This document shows positions 8,770 through 14,828 of a stretch of 14,828 nt of DNA, piece by piece. Within the stretch, counting starts at the first letter, position 1. The number at the start of each line of letters is the position of its first letter. The translations under genes and the position numbers were made by a program. Under the pieces are notes generated by a model. That model did no database searches and had not been told where the DNA came from. It saw only the letters and a list, made by a program, of their open reading frames with translations. The DNA comes from JASFBA01 sp036172265. Its GTDB lineage: Bacteria > Chloroflexota > Chloroflexia > DTKN01. Location: positions 1 through 14,828 of the forward strand of contig JASFBA010000079.1 of the NCBI GenBank assembly GCA_036172265.1, written 5' to 3'.

Positions 8770-10077
8770 CTACCTCGGAGGCCGTTCGTCCCCTTCGGGG
8801 TCGGACCTTTCCGCCTCCAGCGGCTCTTCATCCGGCATAGGGACCGTCCCCGGTTTCTCCGAGTAAATCCAGCGATATTGCAGGCTATCCTCATACGAAA
8901 GGTTGCGCGTGATCACAGCCGGCCCTTCGGGGGCGACCAGGATCGAACCCGATTCGATGGTGCGGGCCGGGTAGATGACAAAGCCCGAGCCGATCTTGAC
9001 GTTGTGGCCCACACATCCGCCCAGGACCGGCAGACCCGCCTCCCGAAGTTGTCCTCGATGCCAGATGCGGATGGGTTTTCCCAGGAGGTTGAAGTCGGTA
9101 AAGACGTTGTTCGCCCCGATAAAGGTGTTTCTTCCTACCACACAGAGTTGCAGACAGGTGTTCTGGGCCACCATCGAGTTTTCCATAAAGGCGGTCATAA
9201 AGAGGCCGGCCCGGAAGGGCAGATAACAGTAATCGCTGACCACGCTCAGCATCACCTGGCTGCCCTGCATGATGGTCACGTTGTTGCCGATCAGGCTGTT
9301 CGTGATCACCACCCCGGCCCCGATGTTCACATTGTTCCCGATCACGGTAGGGCCTTCGATCACCGCCGAGGGAGCGATGGAGCAATTTTTGCCGACCTTG
9401 ACCATCGCCGAACAGGAAAGAAAGTGCTTGCGCTCGATCAAAGAGCGGAAAAAGATGCGCAGTTTCAGGGCTAAACTCTCCTCGACTTCCTGTTCCCGGA
9501 TTCGCCCCCAGCAGAAGACGCCAAAGGGGACGTTGGCCATCCAGACCTGAAGCCAACTCTCCACCGAGAGGAAAACCCGCCAGGGGATATAAAAGACCAG
9601 GTCGCCCATATGGGGAGCCATATAACTGGGAATATGGTAATAGCCGATCTCCCGGGGCAAGGTGTCAATAAGCAGCGGTTCGGGGTCGGAAGCGAGGCCG
9701 TTGGGAAAATAGTAGAGGTCGGCCACATACACGTCACCCTGCCGGCGGATGCCGTCCTGGACTGGGAGGGCGTGGGTGGTGATGGCAGGATCGTCCGGGG
9801 AAAAGGCGATCTGGCAGGGCCGGCCGCGGGCCCGGGCCTGGGCGATGAAGGTATCGATCAGCGCGGCGTTGAAGAAAAGGTTGTCCTTATGCACCAAGAG
9901 TTCACCCCGCAGCGAGGCGGCTTCCTCCAGGCTCTCGACCTCGATCTCCCCCTGGCAATGGCGAGCCAGGAGGTCCCGCTGGAGGAGCCACAGCGGCTTA
10001 TTGAGGATACGCAGATCGCGGGCCGGTTCGTTGAACGGCGGGATGGGCTCGTGTACCCTAAGGATCACTCGCCGCAT
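8770..10077 (-). CDS. Left-handed beta-helix (hexapeptide-repeat) protein, possible nucleotidyltransferase/acyltransferase relative
   Basis: 435 residues. The C-terminal half (about 220-400) contains hexapeptide repeats of the [LIV]GxxxxI type, such as VGKNCSIAPSAVI, IGNNVNIGAGVVI, VGRNTFIGANNVF and VGHNVKIGSGFVI. These build the left-handed beta-helix of LpxA/GlmU-type transferases. The N-terminal half resembles the sugar-nucleotidyltransferase-like part of large GlmU-like proteins, but I see no GxGTRL signature, so nucleotidyl transfer is doubtful. An aromatic stretch near 150-195 is only moderately hydrophobic. The C-terminal 30 residues are acidic and proline-rich. The ATG at 10077 has AGAGG six bases upstream. 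The substrate is not identifiable; sugar or cell-surface modification is a guess. Confidence 0.7.
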   Translation of the reverse strand: MRRVILRVHEPIPPFNEPARDLRILNKPLWLLQRDLLARHCQGEIEVESLEEAASLRGELLVHKDNLFFNAALIDTFIAQARARGRPCQIAFSPDDPAITTHALPVQDGIRRQGDVYVADLYYFPNGLASDPEPLLIDTLPREIGYYHIPSYMAPHMGDLVFYIPWRVFLSVESWLQVWMANVPFGVFCWGRIREQEVEESLALKLRIFFRSLIERKHFLSCSAMVKVGKNCSIAPSAVIEGPTVIGNNVNIGAGVVITNSLIGNNVTIMQGSQVMLSVVSDYCYLPFRAGLFMTAFMENSMVAQNTCLQLCVVGRNTFIGANNVFTDFNLLGKPIRIWHRGQLREAGLPVLGGCVGHNVKIGSGFVIYPARTIESGSILVAPEGPAVITRNLSYEDSLQYRWIYSEKPGTVPMPDEEPLEAERSDPEGDERPPR

Positions 10078-10122
10078 TTCGCCCTCTTGCCACCTGGAAC
10101 GGTCCAGATGCCTGCATCCTTT

Positions 10123-10151
10123 ATCATAAGTAGAAAGCCGTGAGCCTGCAA
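10123..10151 (-). promoter_or_regulatory. Sigma-70-like promoter for the beta-helix gene
   Basis: On the minus strand, TTGCAG (10151-10146) is followed after exactly 17 bases by TATGAT (10128-10123). This places a start near 10115, about 40 bases before the ATG at 10077. Just downstream are two abutting short palindromes, GATGC-CT-GCATC (10107-10118) and CTGGA-ACGG-TCCAG (10094-10107), sharing one base. They could be operator or 5' leader structure. The 108-base gap shows no terminator for the preceding gene. Confidence 0.6.
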
Positions 10152-10185
10152 GGGGCCGAGGTTACATCTCTATGAGCAGGAGCAC

Positions 10186-10857
10186 TCAGTCTATAGGCTC
10201 CTTGTCGATGACAAAGGTGCAAGTCGGATCTCCGACCGCTCGGCACTCGATCTCCTCCACCCGAAAGTTCCTCCCGCCGGAGACCCAGCGCAGGCTCTCT
10301 TCGATAATGCCGCGGGCGATGTGGCAACAGGGAGCATCCGAATGGCGATGCCAGCAAACCGGGCACTTTTCGATCACATAGAGGAACTGGCCCTTTTTCT
10401 CCTCCACATGAGTCGGCTGGTCGGTGAAACGGTCAAAGGTCTGGGCCACTGCATTGAGGCCGATCTTGACCTTCATTCCCAGAGGCATCATCTTCAGGGC
10501 CAGGTCGGCCATGCCCAGGAGGGGGCCGAATTCCCTCAGCCCGTAGTTGAAAGCGACCCGCCCGGCTCGCAACTCCATGCCTCGCGCCCCTCGCACGCCG
10601 TACATCGTCTCCAAGGCCGCACTGGTGCGGGCCAGTTCTGTAAAGGAGTATTCCCGGCGGAGGTCGTTCGGGGGGTAGTTGTTGACCCGCTCCCGGAGGC
10701 CGGCCATGTGGAGCAACGCGCTGACCCCATTGCGCCCCATGACATCCTCCAGGGACATCAGAAACAGCCGACCGATCTTGTTGGGATAGTAGCGTTCCGG
10801 CTCCTCCTCGGCAGCGACCTCGGCCGACTCGGGGCGAAGAACCTGCTCTTCGGTCAT
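10186..10857 (-). CDS. V4R-domain (4-vinyl reductase-like) cysteine-rich protein
   Basis: 223 residues when started at the ATG at 10857, which has AGGAGG five bases upstream. A longer reading from 10953 would overlap uvrA and begin inside the promoter -35 element, so it is rejected. The N-terminal 20 residues are acidic and probably disordered. The C-terminal part (about 95-218) matches the V4R domain: CPVC (165-168), CCHIARG (177-183) and the closing EIECRAVGDPTCTF (202-215). These six cysteines and nearby histidines could bind zinc or another ligand. V4R domains occur in the bacteriochlorophyll protein BchJ and as ligand sensors in regulators; no partner domain is attached here. Its biochemical role is unknown. 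It sits 58 bases after uvrA but has its own likely promoter. Confidence 0.8.
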   Translation of the reverse strand: MTEEQVLRPESAEVAAEEEPERYYPNKIGRLFLMSLEDVMGRNGVSALLHMAGLRERVNNYPPNDLRREYSFTELARTSAALETMYGVRGARGMELRAGRVAFNYGLREFGPLLGMADLALKMMPLGMKVKIGLNAVAQTFDRFTDQPTHVEEKKGQFLYVIEKCPVCWHRHSDAPCCHIARGIIEESLRWVSGGRNFRVEEIECRAVGDPTCTFVIDKEPID

Positions 10858-10915
10858 CAGCTCCTCCTCACAGGCTCCGTGGTGCCGCACCATTTTGTCT
10901 GCTTGCTCTGGCTTA

Positions 10916-13831
10916 CTACTTGTTATTGTACACGAAATCATCCCCCTCGTCAACAGAAAAACGTCCGGCGCCGGCGAGAAGGGGTCGCAGGAAACGCCCG
11001 GTATAACCTCGCTCCACCTGCGCCACTTCCTCCGGCGTGCCCTGGGCTACGATCCATCCCCCGGCCGGCCCGCCCTCCGGCCCCAGGTCGATGATCCAGT
11101 CGGCCGCCTTGATCACGTCCAGATGGTGCTCGATGACGATCACCGTGTTTCCGGCATCCACCAGGCGGTTGAGGACTTGGAGCAGGCGCTCGATGTCGGC
11201 AAAGTGTAGCCCGGTGGTCGGCTCGTCCAGGACGTAGAGCGTCCGGCCGGTGGATCGGCGGGACAGTTCCGCCGCCAGTTTGACCCGCTGGGCCTCTCCG
11301 CCGGAGAGGGAGGTGGCCGGCTGCCCCAGTTTGAGGTAGCCCAACCCGACCTCGTGGAGGGTCTGCAGCCGGGTGCGTATGGCGGGGATATGGGCAAAGA
11401 AGGCAATAGCCTCATCCACGGAGAGGTTCAGCACTTCGGCGATGTTCAGCCCCCGGTAGCGAATCTCCAGTGTCTCCCGGTTGTAACGCTGGCCCTGGCA
11501 GACATCGCAGGGGATATAGACATCCGGCAGGAACTGCATCTCGATCTGGAGGACGCCGGCCCCCTCACAGGCCTCGCAGCGCCCCCCTTTGACGTTGAAG
11601 GAAAAGCGGTCGGGCCCGTAGCCGCGCATCCGGGCTTCGGGTACGCGGGCGAAGAGCCGGCGGATGGGGGCAAAAACCCCGGTATAGGTGGCCGCATTGG
11701 AACGCGGCGTCCGTCCGATGGGCGATTGGTCAATGGCGATCACCTTGTCCAGGTGCTCGATCCCGTAAAGGGCGTCGTGGCTGCCGGAGCGTTCCTTGGC
11801 CCGGTGCAGGGCCTGGGCCAGCCGCCGGTAGAGGGTATCGTTGACCAGGGTGCTTTTGCCGGAACCGGAAACGCCGGTGACGCATATCAGGCAGCCCAGC
11901 GGGATATGCACCTCCAGGTTCTTCAGGTTGTGCTCCCGTGCTCCCACCAGCACCAGTTCCTTGCCGTTGCCCGGCCGGCGGTGCCGGGGTAGCGGGATGC
12001 TTCGCCGGCCGCTCAGGTACTGACCGGTGAGGGAGCGCGTCTCCCGCAGGATATCCTCCAGCATCCCGCAAGCCACCACTTCTCCGCCTTGCTCTCCGGC
12101 ACCGGGGCCCATATCAATAATCCAGTCGGCCGCCCGAATCATGGCCGCGTCGTGTTCAACTACCACCACGGTGTTCCCCTGGTCGCGCAGGTGCTGCAGG
12201 GTACGGATCAGCCGGTCATTATCCCGGGGGTGTAGGCCGATAGAAGGCTCATCCAGGACGTAGATGCAGCCCATCAGGGCCATGCCGAGTTGCGTCGCCA
12301 GGCGGATGCGTTGCACCTCTCCTCCGGCCAGGGTGGTGCTGGGACGGTCCAACGTCAAATAGTCCAGGCCCACGGCCTGGAGGAACTCCAGGCGCGAACG
12401 CAGTTCCCGTCCGACCGGGGCAGCGATGGCACGCTCACGAGCGCTCAGCGGGGAACGCTCCGGGTCCAGGAGTTCCTCTAGCCAAACACGGGCCTGAGCC
12501 ACCGACATCGCGGCCACCTCGGCGATGGAGCGGCCGGCCACCTTCACCGCCAACGCTTCCGGTCGCAGGCGTGTCCCGTGGCAGCGGGCACAGGGCCGCG
12601 GCCGCATGTAACGCTCGATCTGCGCCCGCACCCGCGCCGAGGAGGTTTCCTTGTAACGCCGGCGCAAGTTGGGGATGACCCCTTCGTAAGGGGCTTCGAC
12701 CTCCCGCATTTGCCCGCCGGGGCCGGGGTAACGCTGGAGGATGACCTCGCCGTTGCTGCCGTAGAGGAGGAGGCCCAATTGGTCGGGCGTCAGTTCGCGG
12801 ATGGGGACCTGGGTAGAGAAGCCATAGTGGGCGGCCACCGACCGCAGGAGGTGCCGGTAGTATTCGCCGGCCTGCCGGCCCATCTCCTGCCAGGGCAGGA
12901 CGGCTCCCTGTTCCAGGGAAAGGGTGCGGTCGGGGATGACCAGGTCGGGGTCCAGTTCCTGCACCGTCCCCAATCCATCGCATTCCGGGCAGGCCCCGTA
13001 AGGGCTGTTGAAGGAAAAGTTATGCGGCTCGATCTCCCCCAGAGAGACGCCGCAACGAATGCAGGCCAGGTGTTCGGAGAAAAAGAGTTCCCCTTCTCCC
13101 TCCACCTGCACCAGGAGCACTCCGCCGCCCAGCCGCAACGCCGTCTCCACCGAATCGGCCAGCCGGCTGCGTTCCGGGGAAAGCACTTCCTCCCCCTCCC
13201 GCCGCACGATCAGCCGGTCCACCACGACCTCGATGGTGTGGGGACGGTAGCGGTCCAGGACGATCTCCTCATCCAGGAGGCGGACTTCCCCGTCCACCCG
13301 CACGCGGACATAACCGGCCCGGCGCACGTCCTCCAGCACCTTCTGGTGGCCACCTTTGCGCTCGCGCACCAGAGGCGAAAGGAGCATCAGGCGACTGCTG
13401 TCGGGGAGGGAGAGGAGTTGGTCCACGATCTGGGTAGGCGACTGACGGACGATCTCCCGGCCACAGGCCGGACAGTGCGGCCGGCCGACGCGGGCAAAGA
13501 GCAGGCGCAGGAAATCGTAGATTTCGGTGATGGTGCCGACGGTGGAACGGGGGTTACGCCCCATCCCCCGCTGGTCCACGGCCACGGTGGGAGAAAGCCC
13601 CTCGATGGCATCCACGTCGGGCCGCTCCATCTGCCCCAGGAACTGGCGGGCATAGGGCGAAAGGCTCTCTACATAACGCCTCCGGCCCTCAGCATAGAGG
13701 GTATCAAAGGCCAGTGAGGACTTGCCCGAACCGGAGATGCCGGTGATAACCACCAGCCGGTTGCGGGGTATTTCGACATCAATGTTCTTCAGATTGTGCT
13801 GGCGAGCCCGCCGAATGACGATTTTATCCAA
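10916..13831 (-). CDS. uvrA: UvrABC excinuclease subunit A
   Basis: 971 residues, full length for the family (about 940-970). UvrA is the DNA-damage-recognising ATPase of nucleotide excision repair; it forms a dimer, finds distorted DNA and loads UvrB. Both ABC halves are present: Walker A GISGSGKSS (31-39) and GVSGSGKST (653-661), Walker B VLDEPSIGLH and VLDEPTTGLH, and signatures LAGGEVQ (501-507) and LSGGEAQ (about 842). Zinc modules are intact: C257/C260 with C281/C284, C414/C417, and C752/C755 with C775/C778. The family motif NPRSTVGT follows at 93-100. The first signature deviates slightly from the usual LSGGEAQ. The start is TTG at 13831, supported by GAGG upstream and by the family-typical N-terminus DKIVIRRARQHNLKNI. 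No uvrB or uvrC is in the window. No hairpin terminator is visible after the stop. Confidence 0.98.
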   Translation of the reverse strand: MDKIVIRRARQHNLKNIDVEIPRNRLVVITGISGSGKSSLAFDTLYAEGRRRYVESLSPYARQFLGQMERPDVDAIEGLSPTVAVDQRGMGRNPRSTVGTITEIYDFLRLLFARVGRPHCPACGREIVRQSPTQIVDQLLSLPDSSRLMLLSPLVRERKGGHQKVLEDVRRAGYVRVRVDGEVRLLDEEIVLDRYRPHTIEVVVDRLIVRREGEEVLSPERSRLADSVETALRLGGGVLLVQVEGEGELFFSEHLACIRCGVSLGEIEPHNFSFNSPYGACPECDGLGTVQELDPDLVIPDRTLSLEQGAVLPWQEMGRQAGEYYRHLLRSVAAHYGFSTQVPIRELTPDQLGLLLYGSNGEVILQRYPGPGGQMREVEAPYEGVIPNLRRRYKETSSARVRAQIERYMRPRPCARCHGTRLRPEALAVKVAGRSIAEVAAMSVAQARVWLEELLDPERSPLSARERAIAAPVGRELRSRLEFLQAVGLDYLTLDRPSTTLAGGEVQRIRLATQLGMALMGCIYVLDEPSIGLHPRDNDRLIRTLQHLRDQGNTVVVVEHDAAMIRAADWIIDMGPGAGEQGGEVVACGMLEDILRETRSLTGQYLSGRRSIPLPRHRRPGNGKELVLVGAREHNLKNLEVHIPLGCLICVTGVSGSGKSTLVNDTLYRRLAQALHRAKERSGSHDALYGIEHLDKVIAIDQSPIGRTPRSNAATYTGVFAPIRRLFARVPEARMRGYGPDRFSFNVKGGRCEACEGAGVLQIEMQFLPDVYIPCDVCQGQRYNRETLEIRYRGLNIAEVLNLSVDEAIAFFAHIPAIRTRLQTLHEVGLGYLKLGQPATSLSGGEAQRVKLAAELSRRSTGRTLYVLDEPTTGLHFADIERLLQVLNRLVDAGNTVIVIEHHLDVIKAADWIIDLGPEGGPAGGWIVAQGTPEEVAQVERGYTGRFLRPLLAGAGRFSVDEGDDFVYNNK
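10925..10953 (-). promoter_or_regulatory. Strong sigma-70-like promoter inside the 3' end of uvrA
   Basis: On the minus strand, TTGACG (10953-10948) and TACAAT (10930-10925) are separated by exactly 17 bases. The elements overlap the last dozen codons of uvrA, which encode the unusual tail DEGDDFVYNNK. A start near 10918 would give the V4R gene a leader of about 60 bases. This supports independent transcription of V4R and the choice of its start at 10857. Confidence 0.65.
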
Positions 13832-13868
13832 GGGCTACCTCGGAACAGCAAAATATCTGTATCTTATT

Positions 13869-13897
13869 ATTTTACTATAAACGGAGCCGACGTGCAA
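13869..13897 (-). promoter_or_regulatory. uvrA promoter
   Basis: In an AT-rich stretch on the minus strand, TTGCAC (13897-13892) is separated by exactly 17 bases from TAAAAT (13874-13869). The predicted start is about 30 bases before the TTG start codon. No SOS-type (LexA) palindrome was recognised within it. The -35 element lies directly beside the end of the glycoside-hydrolase remnant. Confidence 0.7.
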
Positions 13898-13898
13898 A

Positions 13899-14299
13899 TT
13901 ATGGCGCATCCCACCAGGTGATCAAGGTCTCTTCCCCGCTGTGGAGCGATGCGGAAACAACAGGGCCTTTAGAGGGAACAGACGTCCGCCACAATTCCCG
14001 CCAGTCCGCCTCCCGGTAGGTGGTCCCCAGGAGTTCGGTCCCCACGACAAACTGGTTAGCACCTGCCCGCTGGGCCAGTGCGGCGCAGTGAGTGATGAAC
14101 TGGCGGTAGGCAGCGAACCAGGCCGCCCACTGCTCCTCGGTCGCGAAGTAATTGCCGATGTATCCTTCGCCGCCAGCCAGTGGCCCCTTCATCCTCCAGG
14201 TCCAGGTGGGGCCAGCATCACCCGCAGCCCCAGGCGATGGGCCTCTTCTATGACCTGCATCAGTTCGTCATCGGTGGGGGTGCACGGCCCGGCGGAATC
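13899..14299 (-). pseudogene. Decayed internal fragment of a glycoside hydrolase (GH113-like TIM barrel)
   Basis: Three successive frames read as one family. Frame one (14299 downward) gives TPTDDELMQVIEEAHRLGL then RVMLAP. A shift in a G run near 14208-14211 leads to a second frame, PHLDLEDEGATGWR. Another shift near 14168-14173 leads to the third, GEGYIGNYFATEEQW, and on to FVVGTELLGTTYREADW, ending ITWWDAP. This order matches the (V)MLKPH...WRG..I...F..EEQW...VGTEL...ITWWDA pattern known to me from GH113-like proteins; the Glu in VGTEL would be the acid/base. The frame is closed upstream by TAA at 14302-14300, and the fragment stops right after ITWWDA, where full-length relatives continue. 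Both ends are therefore missing. Reading from an internal ATG at 14192 gives only 97 residues and is unlikely to be a functional gene. Confidence 0.75.
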
Positions 14300-14404
14300 T
14301 TAGCGTAAATTTGGACATCTTTTTCCGCCTCACCCCCAGAAAACCACAGGGACGAATAGATGGCCCAAGAAGCGCCCCAGGGGCAGACGTTGCACCCGGT
14401 ACAT

Positions 14405-14458
14405 TTAACTTCTTGTTAACACCCCCTTTGCGTGCCCTTAACAACGGCCGGTTATGAT
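14405..14458 (+). promoter_or_regulatory. Pho box array and -10 element upstream of pstS
   Basis: TTAACT (14405-14410), TTAACA (14416-14421) and TTAACA (14438-14443) sit on an 11-base grid; the intermediate slot (14427-14432) reads TTTGCG. This is the spacing and near-consensus of PhoP/PhoB-type direct repeats (TTAACA-N5-TTAACA in Bacillus; 11-base period in E. coli). A TATGAT -10 (14453-14458) follows nine bases after the last repeat, with no good -35, as expected for an activator-dependent Pho promoter. The function is inferred from pattern and gene context. The stretch 14300-14404 shows nothing else recognisable. Confidence 0.65.
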
Positions 14459-14463
14459 AGTGA

Positions 14464-14564
14464 CGGAATCCTGAAGAAGCAAAGAGGTGATGAAAATGTC
14501 CCAAAACCTTCGGAATCCTGAAAAAGCAAAAAGCAAGGAGGTGATGAAAATGTCCCGAAACCTT
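14464..14564 (+). repeat. Tandem duplication of the pstS leader, ribosome-binding site and start
   Basis: Copy 1 (14464-14510, 47 bases) and copy 2 (14511-14564, 54 bases) abut. Both run from CGGAATCCTGAA through a GAGGTGATGAAAATGTCCC segment to AAACCTT; copy 2 has 7 extra bases before the ribosome-binding site. The ATG of copy 1 (14490 or 14496) is in frame with that of copy 2 (14544 or 14550), so translation from copy 1 would add 18 residues to the signal peptide. Confidence 0.9.
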
Positions 14565-14828
14565 CGTCTGTCCATTCTCTTTGTGGCTGTGCTGGCCCTG
14601 GTAGCGGCCTGTCAGCCGGCCCCGACCGTTTCCCCGACCCCGCAGGTCTTCGTGACCCGGGAAGTGGTGGAGGTCACTCCCATCCCCGGGCCGGTAGAGG
14701 GGACCATCCTGGTGGACGGCTCCAGCACCGTTGCCCCCATCACGATGGCCGTCGCAGAGGAATTCCAGAAACTCTACCCCGACGTGCGCGTCCCCGTGGG
14801 TATCTCCGGAACCGGCGGCGGCTTCAAG
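14550..14828 (+). CDS. pstS: Phosphate ABC transporter substrate-binding lipoprotein, PstS family (5' part only)
   Basis: 93 codons are visible and the gene continues past the right edge. It begins with a lipoprotein signal peptide: MSRNLR, a hydrophobic core (about 7-20) and the lipobox LVAAC with the lipidated Cys at 21. A Pro/Thr-rich linker follows. The mature domain opens with DGSSTVAPIT and reaches GISGTGGGFK at the edge, the two phosphate-contacting loops typical of bacterial PstS. It would deliver phosphate to a PstCAB permease encoded to the right. The ATG at 14550 has AGGAGG eight bases upstream; the in-frame ATG at 14544 is too close to it. An upstream in-frame ATG pair (14490/14496) exists through a duplicated leader. 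The Pho box array upstream fits phosphate-starvation control. Confidence 0.88.
   Translation, partial: MSRNLRLSILFVAVLALVAACQPAPTVSPTPQVFVTREVVEVTPIPGPVEGTILVDGSSTVAPITMAVAEEFQKLYPDVRVPVGISGTGGGFK

Noticed and set aside
10858..10953. Longer V4R protein starting at 10953 and overlapping uvrA
   Set aside because: No good ribosome-binding site was seen there, and the start lies in the -35 element of a strong promoter. The added residues look unlike family sequence, whereas the ATG at 10857 has AGGAGG at ideal spacing.
14361..14392. Short GCCCC-A-GGGGC palindrome left of the Pho box as a terminator
   Set aside because: A one-base loop and no T tract on either strand make termination implausible, and there is no gene end close enough to need it.
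14268..14504. Minus-strand open frame of 78 codons overlapping the pstS promoter
   Set aside because: It crosses the Pho box and leader duplication antisense, has no recognisable domain and composition unlike the neighbours, and extends into the pseudogene in a different frame.

Overview
The window is GC-rich and strongly codon-biased. The uvrA, PstS-type lipoprotein and glycoside-hydrolase remnant sequences read like those of Chloroflexota, probably a thermophilic or moderately thermophilic member of class Anaerolineae. That placement is inferred from protein character only; no marker RNA gene is present. 

Layout. Five genes lie on the minus strand, reading from right to left. They are uvrA (13831-10916, TTG start), a V4R-domain protein (10857-10186), a left-handed beta-helix (hexapeptide-repeat) protein (10077-8770), a response regulator with a dead GGDEF-like domain (8720-7797), and a giant membrane-anchored multi-GAF sensor protein. 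The sensor starts at 7711 and runs off the left edge of the window without a stop, giving at least 2,570 residues in one uninterrupted frame. Right of uvrA (13899-14299) is a frameshifted, doubly truncated scrap of a glycoside hydrolase. On the plus strand at the right edge is the start of a phosphate-binding lipoprotein gene (pstS-like, from 14550), preceded by an apparent Pho box array and a tandem duplication of its leader and ribosome-binding site.

How the parts work together. The giant sensor has about seven to eight transmembrane helices, a charged coiled coil, then thirteen complete GAF domains and the beginning of a fourteenth. The response regulator sits 85 bases upstream on the same strand, so the two probably form a two-component pair. 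The kinase or other output domain expected at the sensor's C-terminus is outside the window. The regulator keeps a full receiver domain but has lost the GGDEF metal-binding residues, so it probably signals by protein contact rather than by making cyclic di-GMP. Good sigma-70-like promoters (17-base spacers) can be read before uvrA, inside the 3' end of uvrA for the V4R gene, and before the beta-helix gene. The minus-strand row is therefore likely three overlapping transcription units rather than one operon. No clear promoter is seen immediately before the regulator or sensor, so they probably share the beta-helix gene's transcript.

Most notable are the size and repeat structure of the GAF array, which includes a 223-base stretch duplicated with only three synonymous differences. 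Also notable are the 11-base-period Pho box with a duplicated translation start before pstS, and the decayed glycoside hydrolase. No CRISPR array, insertion sequence, tRNA or rRNA was seen.
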